From Desulfovibrio sp. (GTDB lineage Bacteria; Desulfobacterota; Desulfovibrionia; Desulfovibrionales; Desulfovibrionaceae): DNA of 5,294 bases. The stretch lies in contig JAITDR010000230.1 in the NCBI GenBank assembly GCA_031282465.1, forward strand, positions 1 through 5,294, read 5' to 3'. A model generated the notes under the pieces. That model was not told where the DNA came from and ran no database searches. It was given only the letters and a program-made list of their open reading frames with translations. Of the stretch, positions 1 through 5,294 are shown one piece after another (the stretch's first letter is position 1; every line of letters begins with the position of its first letter). A program made the translations under genes and the position numbers.

Positions 1-513
1 CATGCCCAGGCCCATGTACTCTCCATCCTCAAGGAAAGGAGTCCGATCAATCAATATGAATTAATGGAAATGCTCAATGTTCGTTCTGCCTCTTTGAGCG
101 AAGTACTCGGTAAGCTGGAGCGCAACGGTTTTATACAGCGCAAACGTGATGAACAGGACAAGCGCAGTGTTGTCGTCACGGTTACCGAACAGGGTGACGC
201 CGCCGTGACGGAATATCAGAAAGGGCGGAGTAAGAGCGCGGACGCGCTTTTTGCGTCACTCACCGCCGATGAGCGCCGGCAACTGGCAGACACCATGAAC
301 AAAATCATCAATTCTCTGGAACAAGACCTGTCCGGCAGCGAAGTGTACCACGACCACCATGGACATGAACACAGGTACGCGCATGGCCACGGATATCATC
401 ATGAGCATAGTCATGGACACGAACATAGGCACAGTCATAAACATGAACATGAACACGGGCGCGACCGCAATCGCGGACACGGCCGCCGGGAAGGTTCGGG
501 CGGTGCGACATGA
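1..513 (+). CDS. MarR-family transcriptional regulator with histidine-rich C-terminal tail (5' partial)
   Basis: The frame is open from the first base, so the N-terminal part (dimerisation helix and first HTH helices) lies outside the window. The ATG at 64 falls inside the DNA-binding domain and is not the start. Visible residues 1-65 match the MarR winged helix-turn-helix: a recognition helix around S29-N42 and a wing carrying the hallmark R49-D-E-Q-D-K-R55, followed by VTVTEQG. A helix around residues 79-112 fits the usual C-terminal dimerisation helix. Residues 117-152 then contain 18 histidines in 36 positions, mostly HG, HE and HS dipeptides, which is not part of a normal MarR fold. MarR proteins are cytoplasmic dimers that usually repress nearby genes and respond to a ligand, oxidant or metal. 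The tail suggests binding of nickel, zinc, cobalt or copper, which is an inference. The stop codon overlaps the start of the following Fur-family gene (ATGA), so the two were probably co-translated. Family assignment is firm; the ligand is unknown. Confidence 0.88.
   Translation, partial: HAQAHVLSILKERSPINQYELMEMLNVRSASLSEVLGKLERNGFIQRKRDEQDKRSVVVTVTEQGDAAVTEYQKGRSKSADALFASLTADERRQLADTMNKIINSLEQDLSGSEVYHDHHGHEHRYAHGHGYHHEHSHGHEHRHSHKHEHEHGRDRNRGHGRREGSGGAT
349..456 (+). repeat. Degenerate CAT/CAC-rich repeat encoding the His-rich tail
   Basis: Thirty-six codons contain 18 His codons, mainly in six-base units of the form CAT/CAC plus GAA, GGA or AGT (for example catgaacatgaacac at 442-456). 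The units are degenerate: CAT and CAC are mixed and the partner codons vary. This points to an old, selected protein repeat more than a fresh slippage tract. The repeat opens long spurious frames on the opposite strand rich in Met, Val and Phe. Confidence 0.75.
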
Positions 514-740
514 ATGATCATCAGGAACAGTTCCAACGTTTTTTGGATGCCGGCGGGTTTCATGCCACTCGTCAAAGGCTGTCTGCGGCGGCATTGATCT
601 TTTCCGTGCGCGGGCATCATACCCTTGACGAACTATACGACATCCTTCGGAAGGATATGCCCTTAGCGCGCCGTTCCCGCGGCCTTGTGCAGAGCGACCA
701 CTTCTTCCCGGCTCAAAGGACGGCAACGGCCCTTCGGTAA
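510..740 (+). pseudogene. Truncated Fur-family metalloregulator
   Basis: Residues 1-51 look like the N-terminus of a Fur/PerR/Zur protein: a FLDAGGFHATRQRL segment (family pattern: T-x-Q-R), then GHHTLDELYDIL, corresponding to the H-x-[ST]-A-x-[ED]-[IL]-Y helix, and KDMP. The next expected element, the TVYR recognition helix, is absent, as are the dimerisation domain and all metal-site histidines and cysteines. From codon 52 the reading frame is merely the antisense of the end of the pseudouridine synthase gene and stops at 738-740. Fur proteins are usually about 130-160 residues; this product would be 76, so it should not bind DNA as a normal Fur. The start ATG overlaps the MarR stop (ATGA), implying translational coupling; a purine-rich GGGAAGG lies about 15 bases upstream, too far to be a strong ribosome site. 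The break could be a genomic rearrangement, a deletion or a chimeric assembly. Fur identity of the N-terminus is fairly secure; which subfamily is unknown. Confidence 0.75.
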
Positions 741-1418
741 ATCACCCAACTTGAGCGGACCGAGGCCTGTGCGCTCCAGACGCAGGACGGTCAAGCCCAG
801 GTCGCGGCACATACGCCGTATCTGCCGGTTCACGCCCTGGCGCAACACAAGGGACACGACATGCTCCCCGACAAGTTCCGCCTCGGCAGGCAACAGGGTA
901 TCGCCTTCGCTCAACGTCATGCCGGAGCGCATGCGCGCCAGCACGTCAGGCGTCGGCGATTCCCTGACCGTCAGCCGGTAAATTCTCGGTATATGGCGGG
1001 AAGGGTGGGTCAGCGCGTGCGTCAGGTAGCCGTCGTCCGTGAGCAGGATCAATCCTTCGGAGAAAAAATCCAGCCTGCCCACAGGGTAAAGGCGCTTTTG
1101 CCTGAATTCACGGGGCAGATAATCCAACACGCAGGGGCGGCCTTGGGGATCTCGAACGGTACTGAGCACCTGCACGGGCTTGTTCAGCATAAGCAGGCAA
1201 TATTGGTCCGCCTTTTCGTCCGCGCGCAACCCGACGGCCCGTCCGTACACGCTGAGTGTGTCCGACAGTGGGTTCACGCGCAGTCCCGGCTCAAGGACCA
1301 CGGTTCCGTTGACGGCTACGGCGCCTGCGCGTATAAGGTCGTCAGCCTTGCGGCGCGAGCAGATTCCCGCCGTTGCCAGGGCTCTGTTCAGGCGGATTTG
1401 CGGTACTTCCCCGTGCAT
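663..1418 (-). CDS. rRNA pseudouridine synthase, RsuA/RluB/RluE/RluF family
   Basis: The 251-residue enzyme should isomerise a specific uridine in rRNA to pseudouridine. An N-terminal S4 RNA-binding domain (about residues 8-60) shows the typical RLNRALATAGICSRRKAD start and the G-x-V-x-V-N-G turn. The catalytic domain follows: LNKP at 78-81, the catalytic aspartate in GRLD (D117) with EGLILLTDDG after it, and QGVNRQIRRMC at 194-204. LERTGLGPLKLGDLPKG, beginning at L214, resembles the conserved C-terminal segment. QGxNRQIRRMC plus LERT recall RluF, while the THP segment at 137-139 and GPLKLGDLP recall RluB/RluE, so the target uridine cannot be assigned. One oddity: the residue two after the catalytic Asp is Phe119, where relatives usually have Asp or Asn. 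The ATG at 1418 is supported by AGGAA (1423-1427 on this strand) a few bases upstream and by the S4 domain beginning at once. The gene is divergent from msbA. No terminator is visible at its 3' end, which abuts the broken fur gene. Confidence 0.9.
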   Translation of the reverse strand: MHGEVPQIRLNRALATAGICSRRKADDLIRAGAVAVNGTVVLEPGLRVNPLSDTLSVYGRAVGLRADEKADQYCLLMLNKPVQVLSTVRDPQGRPCVLDYLPREFRQKRLYPVGRLDFFSEGLILLTDDGYLTHALTHPSRHIPRIYRLTVRESPTPDVLARMRSGMTLSEGDTLLPAEAELVGEHVVSLVLRQGVNRQIRRMCRDLGLTVLRLERTGLGPLKLGDLPKGRCRPLSREEVVALHKAAGTAR

Positions 1419-1515
1419 ACTGTTCCTGAAATATTTCAGCGTATATATACCTTAACACAACGGCCGTCATCCCGCACGTTCCGCGACGTTTCGGGCTGAG
1501 GCGGCGGAACGGCAC
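1419..1515. promoter_or_regulatory. Divergent intergenic region, likely promoters for both flanking genes
   Basis: These 97 bases separate the pseudouridine synthase from msbA. The stretch 1424-1456 is markedly AT-rich compared with its surroundings and contains TATATA sequences that can serve as a -10 on either strand. On the + strand, TTCCTG (1424-1429) and TATACC (1446-1451) are 16 bases apart, a weak sigma-70-like pair. Two perfect palindromes, of 14 and 10 bases, lie side by side here. The msbA ribosome site is weak: GAGG at 1498-1501 is 14 bases from the ATG. Promoter positions are inferred from layout and composition only. Confidence 0.4.
1426..1439. promoter_or_regulatory. Perfect 14-bp palindrome, possible operator
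   Basis: CTGAAATATTTCAG reads identically on both strands. It overlaps the ribosome binding site of the pseudouridine synthase by two bases and sits next to a second perfect palindrome, GTATATATAC at 1441-1450. A regulator bound here could affect both divergent genes, but no cognate protein can be named and chance remains possible in an AT-rich patch. Confidence 0.3.
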
Positions 1516-3351
1516 ATGGGCCGCGACAACGACATCCTTCTTATCCAAGGCAGAGAAAAAAAGCACAGTGCCGACCTGTTGAAGCGCTGCCTCGGCTGTT
1601 TTCTTCCTTACAAGCTGCGCATCATTACAGCGGTCTGCGCCATGAGCGCGGCGGGCTTGTGTGATGCGGGCACGGCTTGGCTGGTAAAACCGGCCCTCGA
1701 CGAAATCTTCATCAACAAAAACTCCTCGGCGCTTCTGCTTATCCCTCCGGCTTTCCTGGGTATTACGGCACTCAAGGCGTCGTTGAAGCTTTTGCAGAAC
1801 TATTTCATGCAGTATGCCGGCCTGCGGGTACTGGAACGGTTGCGCGGCGAAATCTACCGGAAAATCATTTTCCTGCCTCTGCGCTTTTACGAAGAAACAA
1901 GCACGGGCGTGTTGATGTCACGCATCATGAACGACGTATCGTCCATCTGCGCAAGCATGCCCGCCGTCGTTACCGCCGTGCGCCAAGTCATCACCATGAT
2001 AGGGCTGTTGTTCGTGATTTTTTACCAGGATGCCGCTCTGGCCCTGCGCGCCGTGGTGTTTCTCCCCCTGGCCTTTCTGCCCTTTCTTTATTTCGGCAGA
2101 CGTATGCGCAAACTGAGCCGCAGAGGACAGGCTCAAACCGGAGATATTTCCGCCGTCCTGCACGAAATCCTGAGCGGTATACGCGTGGTGAAGTCGTTCG
2201 GTATGGAACAGAGAGAACGCACGCGTTTCGACAAAGAAAACAAACGGCTTCTCCGCACCTCCCTGAAATCCGCTCTGGCGGGCGATCTGTCCTCGTCGAC
2301 CATGGAACTTGTCGGCGGCATCGGCATAGGCGTGATCATCTGGATAGGGGGCATGCAGGTAATCGACGGCACAGCCACTCCCGGCACGTTTTTTTCCTTC
2401 GTTGCAGCCTTGATCATGCTGTATCAGCCGGTCAAGCAGCTCAGTGAATCCAACCTTGCCGTGCAGGGTGCTCTGGCCGGAGCGGAACGCGTTTTCGGCC
2501 TGCTGGACGACTCGGACCTGACGGTCGAAAAAAACGGCGAACTCACGGCTGACAAAAAATTCCGGAAACTGCGCTTCGACAATGTGAGCTTCGCTTACCC
2601 GGACGGCACGCAAGCTCTGAAAGACATTTCGTTTACCCTCCGGGCCGGTGAACGTCTGGCCTTGGTGGGGCCTTCCGGCGCGGGAAAAAGCACCTTGGTT
2701 GCTCTCGTGCCCCGATTTTACACGCCGCAGGCCGGAAGTATCCTGTACAACGAGCGTCCTTTGGAAGACTATGATACGTCATCGTTGCGTTCCCGCATCG
2801 CCGTCGTTTCGCAGGATGCCTTTTTGTTCAACATGTCCGTACGGGAAAATATTCTTTACAGCCTCCCCGATGCCTGCGACGAAACATGCCGCTCTGCCGC
2901 CGAGGCGGCGTATGCCGATGAGTTCATTGAAAAGCTGCCGCAGAGGTACGACACGGTCACGGGTGAACGCGGCGTCAAGCTCTCGGGCGGCCAGAAACAG
3001 CGGCTGACCATCGCCAGGGCCATAGCCAAAAACGCTTCGCTGCTCATCCTGGACGAAGCAACCAGCGCTCTGGATTCACGCTCGGAACGCATGGTGCAGA
3101 AAGCCTTGGACAACCTTATGCGCGGCAGGACAAGCATCGTCATTGCACATCGCCTGTCCACCATCCTGAGCGCGGACCACATCCTGGTTCTGGACGGAGG
3201 CAGGATAACAGGGCAGGGCAGGCATGCGGAACTCCTGCTTTCCTGCCCCCTGTACGCCAAACTCTACGAGATGCAGTTCAGAAGCGGAGAAGGCAACAAC
3301 GGCATTGCGGCCCCGCCTGCGGATTCAGGCCTGCGGAGCGCGTTTACGTGA
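1516..3351 (+). CDS. msbA: MsbA-type lipid A / lipid exporter (ABC half-transporter, permease fused to ATPase)
   Basis: The 611-residue protein has the ABCB half-transporter plan: an N-terminal membrane domain with about six hydrophobic segments (roughly 32-55, 70-95, 152-171, 174-192, 264-283, 288-305) followed by an ATPase domain from about 345. All ATPase motifs are intact: Walker A GPSGAGKST 385-393 (K391), Q-loop Q433, signature LSGGQ 489-493, Walker B LLILDE 509-514 with catalytic E514, D-loop SALD 517-520 and switch H545. The protein should act as an inner-membrane homodimer. MsbA flips lipid A-core from the inner to the outer leaflet using ATP; the two lipid acyltransferases directly downstream support that substrate over drugs or peptides. 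It is slightly longer than E. coli MsbA, with about 15 extra residues at the N-terminus and about 20 low-complexity residues at the C-terminus. The ATG at 1516 has only a weak ribosome site, so an internal start such as TTG at 1579 cannot be excluded. Another lipid-linked substrate remains possible. Confidence 0.87.
   Translation: MGRDNDILLIQGREKKHSADLLKRCLGCFLPYKLRIITAVCAMSAAGLCDAGTAWLVKPALDEIFINKNSSALLLIPPAFLGITALKASLKLLQNYFMQYAGLRVLERLRGEIYRKIIFLPLRFYEETSTGVLMSRIMNDVSSICASMPAVVTAVRQVITMIGLLFVIFYQDAALALRAVVFLPLAFLPFLYFGRRMRKLSRRGQAQTGDISAVLHEILSGIRVVKSFGMEQRERTRFDKENKRLLRTSLKSALAGDLSSSTMELVGGIGIGVIIWIGGMQVIDGTATPGTFFSFVAALIMLYQPVKQLSESNLAVQGALAGAERVFGLLDDSDLTVEKNGELTADKKFRKLRFDNVSFAYPDGTQALKDISFTLRAGERLALVGPSGAGKSTLVALVPRFYTPQAGSILYNERPLEDYDTSSLRSRIAVVSQDAFLFNMSVRENILYSLPDACDETCRSAAEAAYADEFIEKLPQRYDTVTGERGVKLSGGQKQRLTIARAIAKNASLLILDEATSALDSRSERMVQKALDNLMRGRTSIVIAHRLSTILSADHILVLDGGRITGQGRHAELLLSCPLYAKLYEMQFRSGEGNNGIAAPPADSGLRSAFT
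3335..3338 (+). promoter_or_regulatory. Ribosome binding site for the GTG-started DUF374 gene
   Basis: GGAG lies inside the end of msbA, 9 bases before GTG at 3348. It supports the GTG start that overlaps the msbA stop; the next in-frame ATG (codon 44) would cut off the conserved N-terminus. Confidence 0.6.
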
Positions 3352-4022
3352 ATATTCCGCCCGGTCTTGTCTGTCCGTTGATCAATGTTTTATACCGACT
3401 GTGGTGTTCTTCCCTGCGTGTCGTGCAGACAGGACGGGAAGCCCCGGACCGTCTGGACGCCGAAGGACGCCTGCAGATGTTTTGTCTGTTCCACGATGAG
3501 TTGTTCACGTTGATGCGCGTGCGCCGGGGTCTGCGGGTCGCTACCGTCGTCAGTCGCAGCCGCGACGGGGAATATCTGGCGCGCCTGTTGCATTCCCTGG
3601 GATTGAAAACGGCCAGGGGTTCAAGCTCGCGCGGCGGGCTTTCCGCCCTGAAGGGCATGGAGCGGCTCATGCGCGAGGATCGGCGCCACGGGGTCATTAC
3701 CGTGGACGGTCCCGTCGGCCCCCGCCATATCGTCAAACAGGGCGCTGTCGTACTGGCTTTCCGCGTACCGGCACTGCTGGTTCCCGTCCGCCTGTTCCCG
3801 AGGCGCGCCGTTGTCTTCAATTCCTGGGACCGTTTTCAACTGCCTCTGCCGTTCAGCCGAGTGGACATCGTTTTCGGCACACCCTACGCGGCTTCGCTTG
3901 CGGAACTCGACCCAAGTGAAGTGGAACGGGAACGCGCTGAACTGCAAAAGCGCCTGAACGAGTTGCGGGTTGCGGACGTAGACCGGCCGGAGACGGAGCC
4001 CGCTTCTCTGCAGGCAGGATGA
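3348..4022 (+). CDS. DUF374 / lysophospholipid acyltransferase-like protein, possible LpxJ-type lipid A acyltransferase
   Basis: The 224-residue protein carries the DUF374 pattern: FHDELF at 48-53 (the WH-x-x-L position in relatives), SRSRDGE at 69-75, RGSSSRGG at 90-97, DGPVGPRHIVKQG at 120-132 and NSWDRF plus PLPFSR at 158-171. These fit a membrane-associated acyltransferase of the LPLAT superfamily. The motif after H49 is HX4T instead of the HX4D of glycerolipid acyltransferases. From memory, the Helicobacter/Campylobacter lipid A late acyltransferase LpxJ belongs to this class and replaces LpxM; a similar role here is inference from context. The GTG start overlaps the msbA stop (GTGA), and GGAG lies 9 bases upstream. 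The next gene is an LpxL-type acyltransferase only 13 bases away, so all three are probably one transcript. The last 25 or so residues are polar and poorly conserved. Family assignment is firm; the exact acyl donor, acceptor and position are not. Confidence 0.83.
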   Translation: MNIPPGLVCPLINVLYRLWCSSLRVVQTGREAPDRLDAEGRLQMFCLFHDELFTLMRVRRGLRVATVVSRSRDGEYLARLLHSLGLKTARGSSSRGGLSALKGMERLMREDRRHGVITVDGPVGPRHIVKQGAVVLAFRVPALLVPVRLFPRRAVVFNSWDRFQLPLPFSRVDIVFGTPYAASLAELDPSEVERERAELQKRLNELRVADVDRPETEPASLQAG

Positions 4023-4035
4023 CGAGGCAGGGACG

Positions 4036-4947
4036 ATGTTTTATGCCCTGTTGAAACAACTGACCCGTCTGCTGAGCCGACTGCCGTGGACCGTCCTGCG
4101 CAAGGCGGCCCAAGTCGCCGCCTTCGTTTTCTGGCACCTTGCCCCCGCTCGGCGCAGAGATGCCGTCCAGGCCGTTCGCAAGCATCTTAAAGTATCAAAT
4201 GAAGAAGCTGTGCGCATTGCCCGGCAGAGTTTTCGGGAAAATTTCCTTTCATTCCTGGAAATCCTCCACGCGGGTCGTTTTTTCACAACACAATCGGTTC
4301 GCGTCGTGCATCACCCGGAAGTTAAAGAATTACTTGAACAGGAGATACAGCCGGTCGTCATCGTCACGGCGCACCTGGGTTCCTGGGAACTGATGCCCGG
4401 TCTGGCGGCGGATATCCTGCCGCAAAGGAAGGGGATGGTGGTAGTGCGCAGCCGCAGGAACCGGGTACTGAATCGGCTCATGGCCGACCTTCGCGGAGCG
4501 CGCGGCATGGAAGCTGTGGACCACCGCCGGGCGTCGGCAATAGTACTGCCCGGACTCCGGCAGGGAGGTGTTGCGGCTTTTCTGGCGGACCACAATGCCG
4601 GCCGCAAGGAGGCCGTATTTCTTCCCTTTCTGGAAGATACCGCGGCCGTGAACATAGGGCCGGCGGGCATGGCCCTGCGGACCAAAGCGGCGGTTTACCC
4701 TGTATTCCTGCTTCGGGACGGCAACGGCGGGCATATTCTGCACTTTCTCCCGCCCCTGCGCACGGAGAATCTGGAAGGAAGCGTCCGGGAGCGCATACGG
4801 GCAACAGCCGCTTTTTACACGGACGCCGTGGCCGGCATGGTGCGCATGTACCCGGAACAGTGGTTCTGGATGCACAGGCGCTGGAAGACCAGACCCCACG
4901 ACGATGACGGGCATATGTCGTCAGTAGGGGCTCAATCCCAAGCGTAA
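4036..4947 (+). CDS. lpxL: LpxL/HtrB-family lipid A secondary acyltransferase
   Basis: At 303 residues the protein has the normal length for this family. An N-terminal hydrophobic stretch (about 17-37) followed by PARRR matches the membrane anchor and basic patch. The catalytic HX4E motif is present as H113-L-G-S-W-E118, in the family's VTAHLGSWE context. Further family blocks are DHNAGR at 185-190 (usually DQ-x-x-G), VFLPFLEDTAAVNIGPAGMA starting near residue 193, and the C-terminal WFWMHRRWKTRP at 276-287. Such enzymes transfer an acyl chain from acyl-ACP to a hydroxyl of a primary acyl chain on Kdo-lipid A at the inner membrane. Whether this is the 2' (LpxL) or 3' (LpxM) enzyme cannot be read from sequence; the symbol is given for the family. 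GAGG at 4024-4027, 8 bases before the ATG, supports the start. It is the last gene of the operon and is followed by a hairpin. The final 16 or so residues after TRP are non-conserved. Confidence 0.88.
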   Translation: MFYALLKQLTRLLSRLPWTVLRKAAQVAAFVFWHLAPARRRDAVQAVRKHLKVSNEEAVRIARQSFRENFLSFLEILHAGRFFTTQSVRVVHHPEVKELLEQEIQPVVIVTAHLGSWELMPGLAADILPQRKGMVVVRSRRNRVLNRLMADLRGARGMEAVDHRRASAIVLPGLRQGGVAAFLADHNAGRKEAVFLPFLEDTAAVNIGPAGMALRTKAAVYPVFLLRDGNGGHILHFLPPLRTENLEGSVRERIRATAAFYTDAVAGMVRMYPEQWFWMHRRWKTRPHDDDGHMSSVGAQSQA

Positions 4948-4957
4948 ATAGAGGTTC

Positions 4958-4982
4958 CGCCCCAAGCCCTGTTGGGGCGTTT
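4958..4982 (+). terminator. Probable intrinsic terminator of the msbA-lpxL operon
   Basis: CGCCCCAA (4958-4965) and TTGGGGCG (4972-4979) form a perfect 8-bp stem around a six-base loop, starting 10 bases after the lpxL stop. The following T-tract is short and interrupted (TTTCAACTTT), so termination may be partial. Confidence 0.65.
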
Positions 4983-5055
4983 CAACTTTGAGCAAGCGTA
5001 TCCCCGCCGAAGGGTATCGACTTGAGTAGGCACAAGACCGACCGGCAAATCATTT

Positions 5056-5079
5056 CCCCCGGCTGCCGGATGCCGGAGG
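5056..5079. other. GC-rich inverted repeat in the convergent intergenic region
   Basis: CCCCCGGC (5056-5063) and GCCGGAGG (5072-5079) can pair over 8 bases, with one non-Watson-Crick pair (G-T on the - strand, a C-A mismatch on the + strand), around an 8-base loop. It lies just downstream of the minus-strand gene's stop, where a terminator would be expected, but no T-run follows on that strand. The remainder of 4948-5088 shows nothing else recognisable. Confidence 0.3.
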
Positions 5080-5088
5080 CATTCACAA

Positions 5089-5294
5089 TCAACAGGCAGC
5101 GTCCTCTTCTCTGAAGATGTGTGTGCGGACGGTGTAGTCGTGGATATGGCGCAGGGGGATAAAGGTCTGTGAGCCGTCGGGTTCCCCGATACGCAGGGTA
5201 TCTTGCGGCGTGGGCGCACAGGAAAGACAGGTGAAGGAAAGCGTGCCTCCCCCGATAAAACGCACGGTCACGGCATAAACACGGGGAGCGGCCT
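5089..5294 (-). CDS. Small hypothetical protein, 3' part
   Basis: The frame is open from the right edge to TGA at 5091-5089 and I do not recognise the family. About 68 residues are visible. The sequence alternates hydrophobic and polar residues (VYAVTVRFIGGGTLSFTC, then TLRIGEPDGSQTFIPL), suggesting a small beta-rich domain, with a CxxC pair in TCLSCAP and a polar end REEDAAC. A GTG at 5271 could give a 60-residue product, but I see no ribosome site upstream of it and the frame continues without a stop to the window edge, so a start further upstream is at least as likely. The reading is preferred over the overlapping 4932-5219 frame because its composition is protein-like and it does not run through the terminator hairpin. 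It converges on the lipid A operon and is probably unrelated to it. Confidence 0.5.
   Translation of the reverse strand, partial: AAPRVYAVTVRFIGGGTLSFTCLSCAPTPQDTLRIGEPDGSQTFIPLRHIHDYTVRTHIFREEDAAC

Noticed and set aside
64..66. ATG as start of the MarR gene
   Set aside because: It lies within the helix-turn-helix, and the in-frame residues before it continue the MarR pattern, so the gene starts before the window.
349..456. CRISPR-like or tandem DNA repeat
   Set aside because: The units are about six bases, in frame, degenerate and without spacers; they are explained by the His-rich protein tail.
256..726. Minus-strand open frame of 156 codons across the regulator genes
   Set aside because: It is the antisense of the MarR His-repeat and the Fur start. 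Its Met/Val/Phe-rich middle is simply the CAT/CAC repeat read backwards.
861..1499. Plus-strand open frame of 212 codons opposite the pseudouridine synthase
   Set aside because: It lies almost wholly antisense to a gene with complete family motifs, and its composition (Arg-, Gln- and His-rich, no domain) is typical of a shadow frame in GC-rich DNA.
1677..2447. Plus-strand open frame of 256 codons in another frame of msbA
   Set aside because: It is rich in Arg and His with no recognisable domain, and it overlaps the intact membrane domain of MsbA.
4330..4914. Minus-strand open frame of 194 codons opposite lpxL
   Set aside because: It is antisense to the catalytic region of a clear LpxL-family gene and has no protein-like motifs.
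5056..5079. Intrinsic terminator for the minus-strand gene
   Set aside because: The stem is plausible but no T-run follows on the minus strand, so it is recorded only as an inverted repeat.
4932..5219. Minus-strand open frame of 95 codons in the convergent region
   Set aside because: It runs through the terminator hairpin into the end of lpxL and overlaps the more protein-like frame ending at 5089. Its Pro/Arg/Thr-rich sequence has no domain.

Overview
The window looks like chromosomal DNA of a Gram-negative bacterium with moderately high GC. The strongest evidence is a three-gene lipid A / outer-membrane block: an MsbA-type flippase, a DUF374 acyltransferase and an LpxL-type acyltransferase. 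That gene set, the protein flavour, and a MarR regulator with a histidine-rich tail followed by a Fur-family gene are reminiscent of Desulfovibrionaceae (Desulfovibrio/Bilophila-like). This taxonomic guess comes from memory of family sequences and is only moderately secure.

Layout. (1) Positions 1-513, + strand: the 3' part of a MarR-family regulator whose start lies before the window. Its C-terminus is half histidine over 36 residues. (2) Positions 510-740, + strand: a Fur-family gene joined to it by an ATGA stop/start overlap. Fur similarity stops abruptly after about 51 codons, and the frame then runs antisense into the next gene, so this is a broken gene or lies at a rearrangement or assembly junction. 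(3) Positions 663-1418, - strand: a complete RsuA/RluB/RluE/RluF-type rRNA pseudouridine synthase. (4) Positions 1419-1515: a short divergent intergenic region that is AT-rich next to the pseudouridine synthase and contains two perfect palindromes. (5) Positions 1516-4947, + strand: the tightly packed operon msbA - DUF374 acyltransferase - lpxL-like acyltransferase, with a GTGA overlap and then a 13-bp gap. (6) Positions 4948-5088: a convergent intergenic region with a perfect 8-bp-stem hairpin just after the operon, probably its terminator. (7) Positions 5089-5294, - strand: the 3' end of a small unrecognised protein that runs off the window edge.

Working together: the two acyltransferases probably add secondary acyl chains to lipid A (or one acts on a related lipid), and MsbA then flips the product across the inner membrane for LPS export. 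The pseudouridine synthase is functionally separate. The MarR-Fur pair looks like a metal- or redox-responsive regulatory unit that is no longer intact here.

I found no CRISPR array, RNA gene, insertion sequence or obviously new defence or mobile system. The points most worth checking are the abrupt end of the Fur gene at about 660-665, the histidine-rich regulator tail, and the role of the DUF374 protein within the lipid A operon.
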